A DNA stretch of 64,000 nt from an uncultured bacterium (GTDB lineage: Bacteria > Vulcanimicrobiota > Xenobia > Xenobiales > Xenobiaceae), in the NCBI GenBank assembly GCA_934621605.1, contig CAKTUZ010000004.1, positions 59,220 through 123,219 on the forward strand, given 5' to 3'. A program made the position numbers and the translations under genes. Every line of letters starts with the position of its first letter. Position 1 is the stretch's first letter. Below the pieces are notes generated by a model, which was not told where the DNA came from, searched no databases, and saw nothing but the letters and a program-made list of their open reading frames with translations. Positions 43,821-53,218 of this stretch are shown here, in pieces.

Positions 43821-45989
43821 TTGCTGCATAAATGCAATATTCAAAGACAGGTTTATAAAATTTTGATTTCCGACAACACGCAAGCGGAGTTTACCCCCTA
43901 TGTAGCTCCGCAGAAAGAGATGCCCGAACTTACAGTGCGGGCTGTTGTTATGGGAGTTCTGTTTGGAGCTCTCTTTGGGGCTGCTTCGGTCTACTTGGCT
44001 TTAAAAGCTGGTATGACAGTTTCTGCTTCTATTCCCATTGCTGTTCTGGCTATATCTTGTGGTCGTAAGCTTTTTAATACTACTATCCTGGAAAATAATA
44101 TTATTCAGACTACGGGTTCGGCCAGCGAATCTATCGCTTCTGGCGTAATCTTTACTCTGCCCGGCTTTCTTTTTCTGAGTGCCGGGGCGGATGGACCTTC
44201 TTTTTTTAACTATTGGGTGATCTTTATTTTGGCCTTGTGTGGCGGTTTATTGGGTACTTTTATGATGGTACCGTTACGCCCTAATTTGATCGTTCACGAA
44301 CACGGTAAATTGCCCTATCCTGAGGGTACAGCGTGTGCTCAGGTGCTTATTGCTGGCGATCAGGGCGGTGAATTTGCCAAAAATGCTTACTGGGGCGTAG
44401 CAGTGGCTTTTATTTATGCTTTCCTTCAAAAAGGTATAAATTTTATCGCTCAGACTCCCTGTTACGTAACTTCCTTAAAGAATAAGTTTTGGCCCTCGGC
44501 TTATGTTGGAGGAGAGGTTACTCCGGAATATTTGGGCGTCGGCTACATTATAGGGCCTCGTCTGGCCGGAGTTATGGTCGCTGGCGGCGTACTTTCTTGG
44601 TTGGTTCTTATTCCGCTTCTGGCTACTTTGTTGCCGATGGAAATAATCGCTCAACAGCTGGTAAATTTAGGTGAAATGGCTGATGTTCTTACTCCTGGCG
44701 GTCCCTGCGGTTGGGATCCGACTACTGCTACTTTTGCTGATGTGCCGGGAGCCATTTATCGCGCTTATGTACGTCAAATTGGCGCCGGTGCTGTAGCTTG
44801 CGGTGGATTTATTACTTTATTAAAAACTTTTCCCACTATTGTTTCTTCCTTTGTTTCTAGTTTTAAATCGTTGAAAAACAAAGAAGAAAGTTCCCATAAA
44901 TTGCGCACTGAGCGCGATCTTTCCATGCTGACCGTTTTAATTGGTTGTGCCGTGTTGGTAATGATCCTTTCCGTATTGCCTATTCTGCCAGCTCATAGTG
45001 TGTTCGGGAAGTGCATTTTAGCTATTTTAATAGTGGTATTCGGCTTTTTCTTCGTAACTGTGTCGAGTCGAATTGTCGGTTTGATAGGTAGCAGTTCTAG
45101 CCCTATTTCCGGTATGACTATTGCTACTATTATGGGTACTTGCTTAGTTTTTATTGCCTTTGGTTGGACTGGTCATATGTACGAACCTATGGCTTTGGTT
45201 GTAGGCGGCATTGTTTGTATTGCTGCGGCTACTTCTGGTGCTACTAGTCAGGATTTAAAGACCGGTTTTTTGGTTGGAGCTACACCCAAGTATCAGCAAA
45301 TTTCCCTGTTTATCGGCGCTGCCGTTTCTTCACTAGTAGTCGGTTGGACTATACATATTTTGGATGCTCCCACTTTAGCTATGCAAGCTCAGGGTATAAC
45401 CCACGCTATAGGTACTGCGCAGTATCCTGCTCCTCAAGGTACGCTTATGGCTACTTTGATTCGCGGTTTGCTCTCTTTTAATCTCGATTGGCAATTTGTA
45501 ATAGCCGGTGCTTTTCTGGCCTTGGCTTTTGAGTTGTGCGGAGTTAATGCTCTATCTTTTGCCGTTGGCGCTTATTTACCCATTTCGACTACTTTGCCCA
45601 TTTTTATGGGCGGTTTGGTGCGTGGTTTGGCCGATTGGCGCCAGGGATATAACAAGAGTGAGGCCGATGCTGAATTGGGCAGTGGCAATTTGTTCGCTAC
45701 CGGTTTAGTAGCTGGAGGTGCTCTTTCGGGCGTAATGGTAGCTTTGCTGACTGTCAATAATACAGCTGCTAAGTTTATGGCCGATATTAGTTTGGAGAAT
45801 ACTTTAACCGCTATTTTCGGTACTGTCGGTTACAATGTATTGGGACTGCTCTGCTTTATATGTTTAGGGGTGGTCTTATATCGTTGGGCTGTGGCTGACG
45901 ATTCTAGCAGTCAAACTCCTTTAGAAGTGGCTGAAGATATTGTAGCTGAAGAAGAAAAAGAACTGGACCAATTGGATGACAACAAGTAG
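43821..45989 (+). CDS. OPT-family oligopeptide/metal-chelate transporter
   Basis: A 722-residue polytopic transporter. Recognised motifs include VRAVVMGVLFGALFGAASVYLALKAGMTVSASIPIAVL and GSASESIASGVIFTLP, with the later PYPEGTACAQVL, all typical of the bacterial OPT family, which imports peptides or metal chelates. More than a dozen hydrophobic segments follow. The frame opens with a TTG at 43821, but the ribosome signals are weak and TTG at 43863 or a downstream ATG is possible. Stands alone between two terminators. The C-terminus is acidic. Confidence 0.9.
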   Translation: MLHKCNIQRQVYKILISDNTQAEFTPYVAPQKEMPELTVRAVVMGVLFGALFGAASVYLALKAGMTVSASIPIAVLAISCGRKLFNTTILENNIIQTTGSASESIASGVIFTLPGFLFLSAGADGPSFFNYWVIFILALCGGLLGTFMMVPLRPNLIVHEHGKLPYPEGTACAQVLIAGDQGGEFAKNAYWGVAVAFIYAFLQKGINFIAQTPCYVTSLKNKFWPSAYVGGEVTPEYLGVGYIIGPRLAGVMVAGGVLSWLVLIPLLATLLPMEIIAQQLVNLGEMADVLTPGGPCGWDPTTATFADVPGAIYRAYVRQIGAGAVACGGFITLLKTFPTIVSSFVSSFKSLKNKEESSHKLRTERDLSMLTVLIGCAVLVMILSVLPILPAHSVFGKCILAILIVVFGFFFVTVSSRIVGLIGSSSSPISGMTIATIMGTCLVFIAFGWTGHMYEPMALVVGGIVCIAAATSGATSQDLKTGFLVGATPKYQQISLFIGAAVSSLVVGWTIHILDAPTLAMQAQGITHAIGTAQYPAPQGTLMATLIRGLLSFNLDWQFVIAGAFLALAFELCGVNALSFAVGAYLPISTTLPIFMGGLVRGLADWRQGYNKSEADAELGSGNLFATGLVAGGALSGVMVALLTVNNTAAKFMADISLENTLTAIFGTVGYNVLGLLCFICLGVVLYRWAVADDSSSQTPLEVAEDIVAEEEKELDQLDDNK

Positions 45990-46028
45990 AAGTGTCTGGT
46001 GAGAGTGTGAGAAGTTTGGGTTAATAAG

Positions 46029-46074
46029 AGCGGTGGAATGTCTCCGAAATCGAGGGATGTTTCACTGCTTTTTT
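46029..46074 (+). terminator. Intrinsic terminator after the OPT transporter
   Basis: Ten-base arms 46029-46038 and 46060-46069 pair with two G-U pairs, followed by five T residues. Confidence 0.8.
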
Positions 46075-46267
46075 CTGTCTTTTAGTTTGGGCTTTTGTTG
46101 TAGCGGATACGGCTCGTTGGCTTATATCTAAAGGATATTAGCTTGTAAAAGTGGTATAGTCAGCGGCTGTTTGCTCGTACATTAAGAGGGGAACATAGGG
46201 GGAAAAGTTGTTTGATTTTTTTGCTGCGCAATTTGCAGAAGAATAGTGCTTTATTGGATGGATTGCT

Positions 46268-49075
46268 ATGTCGGATCTATTGGAAAATTTTGTTAGGGGT
46301 CAAAGAATTATCAACGAGTCTGACCCGCAGATGGGGTTGGGGTGTGTCGAAGAAGTTGTTGATGAGCGTTTGTTAAAAGTTTTTTTCCCAGCTAAATCGG
46401 AAGAGTGTCTCTATAGAATAAAGACAGCTCCCTTGCGTCGTATAATTTTGCATGTCGGGCAGATGGCTGTGGCTCGCGACGGCCGTCATTTCCGCATTGA
46501 GAAGCTTACACAAGAACATGGGTTGGTTACTTATTGGAATGGTGATCAATTTATGTCTGAAGCCGATTTGGAAGACAAAGTGCCTTTATCCAGTTCTTTG
46601 GGACGTATGCACTATGGCAACGTGGGATATCCAGAAGATTTACATTTGCGTTTGGCCGCTCATCAATTGCGCTCTAAAATGCTCAGCTCCGAATCTTATT
46701 TTATCGGCGCTTCGCGGGCCAGTTTGTTGCCGCATCAGCTTTTTGTTACCGAACGTGTGTGTTCTATGCTTAATCCGCGAGTTTTGCTTTCCGACGAAGT
46801 TGGCTTAGGTAAGACCATTGAGGCTGGACGTATTTTTAGTGTTTTGCGTGAATGTGGCCGCGCTTCTAGAGTATTGATAGTATTGCCTGACAGTCTTACC
46901 AATCAGTGGTTGGCTGAAATGGCTCGCCGTTTTAACGAAGTGTTCAGCTTGGTTAACAGTGAGGCTCTGGAAGAAAGCGATCCTTACATGGCTGCCCGAA
47001 GAGCAATTACTCCTTGGACGGCTTTGAAGGGTGGCTTGCTGGATGAAGCTCTCAAGTATGATTGGGATTTGCTTATAGTTGATGAGGCTCACCATTTACA
47101 TGAAGGTCAGGAAGCTTACGAAGCTGTCAGTCGCCTAGCTAAGCGCTCTCGCAGTGTTTTGCTTTTGACCGCTACGCCTTCTCGGAGTGGTTTGGAAACT
47201 GAATTCGGCTTGTTGCGTTTGGTCGATCCTAAGCGTTTTACAGATTTCGATACTTATTGCAAAGAGCGGGAAAATTGGAAACATGGTTCTGATTTAGCTA
47301 AGGAATTACATTTGGCTTTGAGCCAAGATAAGCCTGGCTCCAATCACGAGGCTGTCTTGTCAGCTCTAAAAAATATCGAAGCGGAATTTGTCAACGATGG
47401 ACAAATCAGCCATTTGAGTCAAGCTTTGCAAGAACATTTGGAAACCGACAGTTCCGAAGAGCACAGTCGGGCTTTGCTTAGCGCTTTGATAGATCGTCAT
47501 GGTCCTGGTCGTGTGTTGTTTCGTAATCGACGTGCCCGTTTGTCAGGTTTGTTTTCCGGCCGCCTAATTCATCCGGTACCGCTTTCTCGCAATGTGGCCG
47601 AAAATGTTTTTCCTGGTTTGGGAGAACTTACCCAAACTCAGTTGCATCAAGACCAGCGTGTTTTGTGGATCGCTTCGTATGTCAAATCTCATCCCGGTGA
47701 AAAAATTGTTTTAATTGCTAAACGTATGCAATTGGTAGCCGCTTTGCATGAACGACTGCGCGATAATTTTGGTATCTATTCGGCTGTATTCCACGAAGGT
47801 TTAACTGTTTTTGAACGCGATAAGCAAGCTGTTTGGTTTACCGATCCCGAAGGCGCCGATATTTTGCTTTGTAGTGAAATCGGCAGTGAAGGGCGCAACT
47901 TCCAAGCAGCCCATACTTTAATTTTTTGGGATATTCCTCTAAGCCCGGATACTGTAGAACAGCGTATAGGACGTTTAGATCGTATTGGTCAAACCCATCT
48001 TGTCGATGTTTATGTGATGTACTTCAAAGGAGGTACTCCCGAAGAGCGTCTATTCGCTTGGCATAAGATTATGGGCTCTTTTGAGGGGCCGGTTGAAGGC
48101 GGAGAGGAGATCGCCACTGCAGTTCGTCTCGATCAGGTTCTGATGCAACCGGGTGACTTTAGGCCTGTTTTGGCTCATTCTTTAGAGTTAGCTAAGCAAT
48201 ATAAACAAAAAGCTGAAGATAATGTAGATTATCTGGTCGACTTAAACTCCTTTGATGAAGAACGGGGGCAGAAGCTGGCTGCTGTAATTGAGGCTGAAAC
48301 TAAGCATTTTGATGTTGAAGGGGTAGTAACTAAGCTCTTAGATCGTTTTGGTGTTAATGCTGAAGAGCTCAGTACTCCGGGGCTGTATCATCTTACCCCC
48401 AGTAAACATATGCAAATAGAGGCTCTGTCGCGTTTGCATGAAGGCGGCATGTTGGCTACTTTTGATCGAGAGTTAGCTTTGGCTCGCGAAGAAGTTGAAT
48501 ATTTAAACGGTGCTCACCCTTTGGTTAAAGAGTTGTTATCCTTTGCTTTGGATGGTACTGACGGCAGCGCTTCGGCTGTGCATTGGAAATCCGCTCCCAA
48601 GGCAGGATTGATTGTACAGTTCTTGTTTATATTTGAGGCTATCGGTCAGGATAATTTAGAGTTGGGACGCTACCTTTCTCCCGTTCCGATTTTGATAAAT
48701 GTTAATTTAGACGGTACTATTTACCGTGAAGAGATACCATCACATAAAGGCATGAAGCGTATTAAGCCTAACAGTGTGGTTAAACTTTGGGAAAGATGTG
48801 GTGAACGCGTAGAACTTCTGACTGAAAAAGTAGTTAAAGCCATTCAGAATATGGTGAAACCTATGCGCACTAAAGCTATGAATAAAGCTAAACTTATTTT
48901 GGAAGGCGAAAAGTTGCGCTTACAGGAACTCAGCAAGATCAATCCTTCGGTAACTCAAGTTGATGTAGAAGCTCAGGACGACTTAAACGAAGTTGTTTAT
49001 TCGGCTATAGCTGATTCCACTCCAAGATTGGATGCTATTCGTTTAGTCGTTATGGAACCAGGGGAAAATGATTAA
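46268..49075 (+). CDS. rapA: RapA-like Swi2/Snf2 RNA polymerase recycling ATPase
   Basis: RapA is a Snf2-type ATPase that binds RNA polymerase and helps it recycle. The 935-residue product has a RapA-style N-terminal region (VRGQRIINESDPQMGLG; PLRRIILHVGQMAV), then SLLPHQLFVTERV, the Snf2 Walker A DEVGLGKTIEAG, DEAH motif LLIVDEAHHLHEG, motif III LLTATPSRSG, and motif VI TVEQRIGRLDRIGQ. The C-terminal half has a RapA-specific extension. Length is close to E. coli RapA (968). The preceding 278 bases include only a terminator. ATG is chosen as the first in frame; a ribosome site is weak. Confidence 0.9.
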   Translation: MSDLLENFVRGQRIINESDPQMGLGCVEEVVDERLLKVFFPAKSEECLYRIKTAPLRRIILHVGQMAVARDGRHFRIEKLTQEHGLVTYWNGDQFMSEADLEDKVPLSSSLGRMHYGNVGYPEDLHLRLAAHQLRSKMLSSESYFIGASRASLLPHQLFVTERVCSMLNPRVLLSDEVGLGKTIEAGRIFSVLRECGRASRVLIVLPDSLTNQWLAEMARRFNEVFSLVNSEALEESDPYMAARRAITPWTALKGGLLDEALKYDWDLLIVDEAHHLHEGQEAYEAVSRLAKRSRSVLLLTATPSRSGLETEFGLLRLVDPKRFTDFDTYCKERENWKHGSDLAKELHLALSQDKPGSNHEAVLSALKNIEAEFVNDGQISHLSQALQEHLETDSSEEHSRALLSALIDRHGPGRVLFRNRRARLSGLFSGRLIHPVPLSRNVAENVFPGLGELTQTQLHQDQRVLWIASYVKSHPGEKIVLIAKRMQLVAALHERLRDNFGIYSAVFHEGLTVFERDKQAVWFTDPEGADILLCSEIGSEGRNFQAAHTLIFWDIPLSPDTVEQRIGRLDRIGQTHLVDVYVMYFKGGTPEERLFAWHKIMGSFEGPVEGGEEIATAVRLDQVLMQPGDFRPVLAHSLELAKQYKQKAEDNVDYLVDLNSFDEERGQKLAAVIEAETKHFDVEGVVTKLLDRFGVNAEELSTPGLYHLTPSKHMQIEALSRLHEGGMLATFDRELALAREEVEYLNGAHPLVKELLSFALDGTDGSASAVHWKSAPKAGLIVQFLFIFEAIGQDNLELGRYLSPVPILINVNLDGTIYREEIPSHKGMKRIKPNSVVKLWERCGERVELLTEKVVKAIQNMVKPMRTKAMNKAKLILEGEKLRLQELSKINPSVTQVDVEAQDDLNEVVYSAIADSTPRLDAIRLVVMEPGEND

Positions 49076-49218
49076 AAGCTGATTTTCGTGGTTGAAGGTC
49101 TTGTCGGAGGGCATCCGCAGGGGGGGGCCGGAGAGGGAGGATAAAGATTCGGATAGGTGGATATTTGGGACTGCTTGTAGATGACCAAAAAAAAACTATT
49201 TTTTTTATTGTAAAGGTC

Positions 49219-49247
49219 TTGACTTAGGATATGGCCTGAGTTATTAT
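49219..49247 (+). promoter_or_regulatory. Promoter of the tRNA cluster
   Basis: TTGACT (49219-49224) and TATTAT (49242-49247) are spaced by 17 bases, an almost ideal sigma-70-type arrangement. The first tRNA begins about 25 bases downstream. Confidence 0.7.
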
Positions 49248-49271
49248 ACTTCTCGCCCGGAGGGTTGTGAA

Positions 49272-49349
49272 CGGAGCGTAGCGCAGCCTGGATAGCGCAC
49301 TTGCTTTGGGAGCAAGGGGTCGCCGGTTCGAATCCGGCCGCTCCGACCA
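49272..49349 (+). tRNA. tRNA-Pro (anticodon TGG)
   Basis: Complete cloverleaf: acceptor CGGAGCG pairs with CGCTCCG, the D arm follows, anticodon stem CTTGC/GCAAG encloses TTTGGGA with anticodon TGG, and the T arm contains GGTTCGAATCC. The discriminator A and CCA are encoded. First of four tRNA genes in a row. Confidence 0.97.
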
Positions 49350-49383
49350 GTAAGTCGCGCTAGGTGATAAGCATAGGGTATAT

Positions 49384-49459
<76 letters not shown>

Positions 49460-49468
49460 GTAAAATAT

Positions 49469-49546
49469 GGTGGATATAGCTCAGTCGGTTAGAGCGCCGG
49501 TCTGTGGAACCGGAGGTCGTGGGTTCGAGTCCCACTATCCACCCCA
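49469..49546 (+). tRNA. tRNA-His (anticodon GTG)
   Basis: Anticodon stem CCGGT/ACCGG encloses CTGTGGA with anticodon GTG. The extra 5' G (position -1) pairs with the discriminator C, the identity feature of tRNA-His. Acceptor GTGGATA pairs with TATCCAC and CCA is encoded. Confidence 0.96.
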
Positions 49547-49578
49547 CCTAGACAACGTAAGGTGTTGAGGGTGAGTAT

Positions 49579-49653
49579 GGGTTGTTAGCTCAGTGGTAGA
49601 GCATCTGACTTTTAATCAGGTGGCCACAGGTTCGAGTCCTGTACAACCCACCA
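49579..49653 (+). tRNA. tRNA-Lys (anticodon TTT)
   Basis: Acceptor GGGTTGT pairs with ACAACCC, anticodon stem CTGA/TCAG encloses a loop with anticodon TTT, and the T arm contains GGTTCGAGTCC. CCA is encoded. Last gene of the cluster, followed by a terminator. Confidence 0.97.
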
Positions 49654-49655
49654 AG

Positions 49656-49685
49656 ATGAGCCTCGTGCAGAGGCTCATTTTTTTT
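49656..49685 (+). terminator. Intrinsic terminator of the tRNA cluster
   Basis: ATGAGCCTC and GAGGCTCAT pair around a five-base loop (GTGCA), followed by eight T residues. Confidence 0.95.
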
Positions 49686-49825
49686 GCCCTTTTAGCTTAC
49701 GAAGGTAAAAACTATAGCGTTTACTCTTCTGTCAAGAAATGAGCGGGAATGCAGCTGCATAGGATCGAAGAGAGCAAAGTTTTTACTATTGGAATCTTTC
49801 TTTTCCGCATATTTTGAGGTCTGTC

Positions 49826-50167
49826 GTGGAACAAAATAAAAATATCAATTATTCAAACTTTACTGATGAAGATCGTGCTGCCATCGTTGTGCGCTACCTG
49901 GCAGGTGAGGATGAAGGCAAGTTAGCCAGAGAGATTGGTGTAGCTCCTCAAGTAATTGAAGCTTGGGCTGGTAAAGTTGCTCAGGCTGTAGGCCAGAAGA
50001 AAAATAAGGTCAATGCTGAAGAAGATAAAGAAATTGAAGATAAAATTTCTGAATTGCAAGGCGAAGTAAAGCAGTTGCAAAGTCAGATTCAGCAGATGCG
50101 CAAATTTGCTGAAATGCGTGAAGTCATCTTAGAAGCAAATTCGAAGCGCCCTATCTTCTTTAAATAA
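49826..50167 (+). CDS. Small helix-turn-helix coiled-coil protein
   Basis: The product is 113 residues from a GTG at 49826, which has GAGG eight bases upstream; the frame extends a little to a TTG at 49814. The N-terminal half has an HTH (DEDRAAIVVRYLAGEDEGKLAREIGVAPQVIEAWAGKVAQ) like those of transposase OrfA and phage regulators. The second half is a coiled coil (EIEDKISELQGEVKQLQSQIQ). No transposase partner or terminal repeats are seen, so it is probably a stand-alone DNA-binding protein. It follows the tRNA cluster. Confidence 0.75.
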   Translation: MEQNKNINYSNFTDEDRAAIVVRYLAGEDEGKLAREIGVAPQVIEAWAGKVAQAVGQKKNKVNAEEDKEIEDKISELQGEVKQLQSQIQQMRKFAEMREVILEANSKRPIFFK

Positions 50168-50266
50168 AAATAAACGGTTTTTGTGTTGTGGGGGGATGCT
50201 CTTATCGTGTAGAAGGCAGGGTACTCTGCGGCGGTGCGGTTATTATTTTAGCGGCGGTGGAAAACA

Positions 50267-51502
50267 ATGCTTTGGGGTTTTTATTCTGTTCGCAGATGGT
50301 GCGTAGGCTTAACTGTGGCTGCATGTCTGTTGGGAGGCGGTCTTCCTGTTTCGGCCGATGAAATTTACGTACGCAACAGGCCATTTAAACGTGTAGTTTA
50401 TGTAGACTCCAGCTTATATGCTCCTTTAAAACAATTTGTGCAAGCTCTGCATATGGGAATGTCTGTTTCCGAAAACGGACGTTTGTTGTTTGACTCTGAA
50501 CCTGTAGTGAATACAGAGAAGATGTTCGTGAGTAGAGAACAAAACTGGGCAGTGCAGGAAGTCAAATTTTTGGAGGCTGAATATGGCGGCGTGGTCTTTC
50601 CCATAACGTATATTTGGCATGATAATGAGATTTGGGTACCTATTCGCTTGTTGGCAGAACGCCTGGGATTTACGGTTAAGGAAAACAAGTCTACCGGCAT
50701 TATCGATATAATAGCGCCGCGTCCTATCAGTTGGGAAGATCGTTTAGCTGCTGAAACTCTCAAGGCCGAGAAATCTGCTCAAGTTGAAAGGGCCGAACAA
50801 ATTCTGGCTGCTCGTCGGGCTGAAAAGATTAAACGTCAAAAAGAAGAGGCTGAGCAAGCTAAAAAGGCTGCGGCTCAAAAAAAGAAAGCGGCTTCTGAGA
50901 TTACCAATAATATTAGGCGCAAGCGGGTTACTTATTCGGCTGAGGGCGATTTTCCCAGCGAGTTTGATAATGATGCCGCTTTGGCTGGAGTCGCTCCTAG
51001 GAGAAACAGTCGCACTCATCTTTCAGCTGAAGCGGTAAAGACTACAACAAAAGACGCTTCTGAAGGCTCTTATCCTAAAGCCAAGCCGCGTCCCAAAAAG
51101 AAGGCACCAGTTAAAGCTGTTCCGGCTCCCAAGACGGTGGAGTCCGGTTCCGTGGCTAAAGATGTTGCTCAGAAACAAGAGCCTTCTCAGGATAAAGCTG
51201 TTCAAGCTGTTCCTTTTATTTCTTATAGTAGCCCTCAAGTTAGTGCTAATTATGGTGACGGCAGTATCGAATATTCGGTATGTATTTTCAATCGCTCTAA
51301 GGCAGATGCTAAAAAGGCAAGTGTCATATTGTCTGTAGTTGACAGTAATGGCACGAAAGTTATTACCAAGAGTGAAGAGTTGGGCACTGTAAGAGCTGGA
51401 GAGAATAAAACTATTACGGGTAAAGGGCGTCATCCTTTGCGTAGTAGTATTCCCAGAATTTCTTATTATTTGGAAGTAGAATTAAATTGGGAAGGGCGTT
51501 GA
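50267..51502 (+). CDS. Secreted protein with copper-amine-oxidase N-like domain
   Basis: The 411-residue product has an N-terminal signal peptide (CVGLTVAACLLGGGLPVSAD), a domain like Cu_amine_oxidN1 (PLKQFVQALHMGMSVSENGRLLF; IWVPIRLLAERLGFTVKENKST), a long charged Ala/Lys/Glu coiled coil (about residues 160-210), a Lys/Pro-rich linker and a C-terminal beta-rich domain (SIEYSVCIFNRSKADAKKASVILSVVD). The N-terminal domain is common in secreted cell-surface proteins and is not itself catalytic. It is between the HTH gene and efp. Function unknown. Confidence 0.75.
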   Translation: MLWGFYSVRRWCVGLTVAACLLGGGLPVSADEIYVRNRPFKRVVYVDSSLYAPLKQFVQALHMGMSVSENGRLLFDSEPVVNTEKMFVSREQNWAVQEVKFLEAEYGGVVFPITYIWHDNEIWVPIRLLAERLGFTVKENKSTGIIDIIAPRPISWEDRLAAETLKAEKSAQVERAEQILAARRAEKIKRQKEEAEQAKKAAAQKKKAASEITNNIRRKRVTYSAEGDFPSEFDNDAALAGVAPRRNSRTHLSAEAVKTTTKDASEGSYPKAKPRPKKKAPVKAVPAPKTVESGSVAKDVAQKQEPSQDKAVQAVPFISYSSPQVSANYGDGSIEYSVCIFNRSKADAKKASVILSVVDSNGTKVITKSEELGTVRAGENKTITGKGRHPLRSSIPRISYYLEVELNWEGR

Positions 51503-51645
51503 GTGTTTGAAGCCGCTTTGGCATCTCGTGATTTTATTGTTTTAATTTTTTTTGATTGAGTAGCCCTATGGCAGGTATTGGGCTCGCTCGTTCGAATGGT
51601 TCGAAGTTAATTTTTGCAAATATACTTACCTAGCGGAGGAACTTT

Positions 51646-52203
51646 ATGATCTCGGTTAACGATTTTCGTACCGGCTTGACGGTTGAAATTGACGGCGACC
51701 TCTATCAGATAGTCGAATTCTTGCATGTAAAACCTGGCAAAGGCGCCGCTTTTGTCCGTTCTAAAATCAAAAATATCAAAACCGGTTACGTTATCGAGAA
51801 AACGTTCCGCGGCGGTGAAAAGATTATGCGCGCTCACATCGACCGTCGCAAGATGCAATTCACTTACTCTGACGGCGATATGTATCACTTTATGGATTTG
51901 GAAACCTATGAAGATTTAGGTATCGACGTATCCTTGCTTGGCGATCAAAAACAGTGGCTCAAAGACGGTATGGAAGTTGATGTTGCTTTGCATAACGATA
52001 TTCCCATCGGTGTTGAAGTTCCCAACTTTGTTGAGTTGGTCATTACTCACACTGAGCCCGGTTTCAAAGGTGACACCGCTACCGGTGCTACCAAGCCCGC
52101 TACCTTGGAGACTGGTGCTGTTATTAACGTTCCTCTGTTTGTAGAGAACGGCACTAAAGTGCAGGTCGATACTCGTTCTGGAGAGTATTTACGCCGCTTG
52201 TAA
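51646..52203 (+). CDS. efp: Elongation factor P
   Basis: EF-P rescues ribosomes stalled at proline stretches. The 185-residue product is full length, with the modifiable lysine in the loop KPGKGAAFVR (Lys32 by my count) and SGEYLRRL at the end. The many poly-proline runs in FliH, FliI and other proteins of this window would need EF-P. GCGGAGGAA precedes the ATG. The modification enzymes are not in this window. Confidence 0.98.
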   Translation: MISVNDFRTGLTVEIDGDLYQIVEFLHVKPGKGAAFVRSKIKNIKTGYVIEKTFRGGEKIMRAHIDRRKMQFTYSDGDMYHFMDLETYEDLGIDVSLLGDQKQWLKDGMEVDVALHNDIPIGVEVPNFVELVITHTEPGFKGDTATGATKPATLETGAVINVPLFVENGTKVQVDTRSGEYLRRL

Positions 52204-52241
52204 TATAAGTGAGTCTTTCTTAGGGTACTTTGTGCCTTAAA

Positions 52242-52276
52242 AAGAGGCGGGCCTATGCGGTTCGCTTCTTTTTTTT
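52242..52276 (+). terminator. Intrinsic terminator after efp
   Basis: AAGAGGCG pairs with CGCTTCTT (one G-T) around a 13-base loop and is followed by six T residues. Confidence 0.85.
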
Positions 52277-52340
52277 GCAGCTTTGGCACAGAATCTGTTT
52301 AGAGGAAGAATAGTTACCTTAAAGAACGGGAATATCTGGT

Positions 52341-53129
52341 ATGTTATTAAATTTTAAACGCTTTTTTGCTGTCTCTGCATCTTTATTATTACTTTCCGGA
52401 TTGTCTGCTTGCGGTCCGGCTGCTCAGTCTACTCACTTTAGCGGTCAGATCGGCCGTTTTTGTGAGGATGGCATTTCTTTTACCGTACCTATAATTGAGC
52501 GTTCCAAAGAAGTTTCAGGGGAAGATCAATTTTGGGAGTTGCGTCGAGGTATAGGTAATACGGTTGTAATCGCTCTGGCTCCCCTCAATGTTCAGCCTAA
52601 CGCCCCCCATTTTAGGAGTAATGTGGCTTTGACTAGGATCAATATCGAAAACCCTCGAGTAGATGCTGTCGAATTTGCCAAGGTTCAGACCAAGCACATG
52701 AAAGATGAGCTAAAAGAAGTCGGCGATATTGAAGAGGGGGTTGATGATACAGCTCCTTGGGTGAGCTTTACCCAAGTAAAAGATGGTTTGAAGGTTTACA
52801 GTAAAGCTTGGTTTTTCATTGAGCCTATTAAAGACGAGCAAAAGGAAAGAGCCGGTTACGTCCTTTTGGGCTCGGCTGTCGATTATCAGCCTACTCGGGA
52901 GGAACTTCAGACTAATCCTTCTCTGAGCGATACTACTTTAGAAGCGACCTTGAATAAATTCCATGATATTGCTAAAACATTTAGTTTCGGTCGTTTCCGC
53001 TCTGGCTTTATCAAGCACGCCGAAGCTTTAACTCTTATCGAAGATAAATTAGCGGTGACGGTTAGTGGCGCTGAACCTGCGGTGAAAGCTGAGTCTGCGG
53101 ATAAAGCTGTTCTGCCTTCTGGTGAGTGA
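52341..53129 (+). CDS. Predicted lipoprotein of unknown function
   Basis: The 262-residue product has a signal peptide with lipobox LSAC at about residue 24 (SGLSACGPAAQ). The mature part is mixed alpha/beta (SFTVPIIERSKEVSG; TLEATLNKFHDIAKTFSF) and has no family I recognise. It is followed by a strong terminator (53147-53187), so it forms a monocistronic unit. The ATG has a weak upstream AAAGAACGGG. Confidence 0.75.
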   Translation: MLLNFKRFFAVSASLLLLSGLSACGPAAQSTHFSGQIGRFCEDGISFTVPIIERSKEVSGEDQFWELRRGIGNTVVIALAPLNVQPNAPHFRSNVALTRINIENPRVDAVEFAKVQTKHMKDELKEVGDIEEGVDDTAPWVSFTQVKDGLKVYSKAWFFIEPIKDEQKERAGYVLLGSAVDYQPTREELQTNPSLSDTTLEATLNKFHDIAKTFSFGRFRSGFIKHAEALTLIEDKLAVTVSGAEPAVKAESADKAVLPSGE

Positions 53130-53146
53130 ATCGTATTCGCATTGGC

Positions 53147-53187
53147 GCTCCCATCTTTTGTTTTAAAGATAAGGGAGCTTTTTTTTT
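53147..53187 (+). terminator. Intrinsic terminator after the lipoprotein
   Basis: GCTCCC and ATCTTT pair with AAAGAT and GGGAGC with a two-base bulge and small loop, followed by nine T residues. It decides the next gene's start, because frames beginning at 53126 or 53186 would include the terminator. Confidence 0.93.
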
Positions 53188-53218
53188 GAAGCGTTATTAT
53201 ATTGGAGCTGATGTAGTC

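Noticed and set aside
46268..49075. Snf2 helicase as part of an antiphage defence system
   Set aside because: It has the RapA N-terminal region and no methyltransferase, nuclease or other defence gene next to it.
49826..50167. Insertion sequence based on the HTH protein resembling IS OrfA
   Set aside because: No second transposase frame, no terminal inverted repeats and no target duplication are visible.
53126..53218. Upstream extension of the Cys-rich protein to a GTG or TTG start
   Set aside because: It crosses a strong intrinsic terminator and its T tract at 53147-53187, which belongs to the lipoprotein gene.
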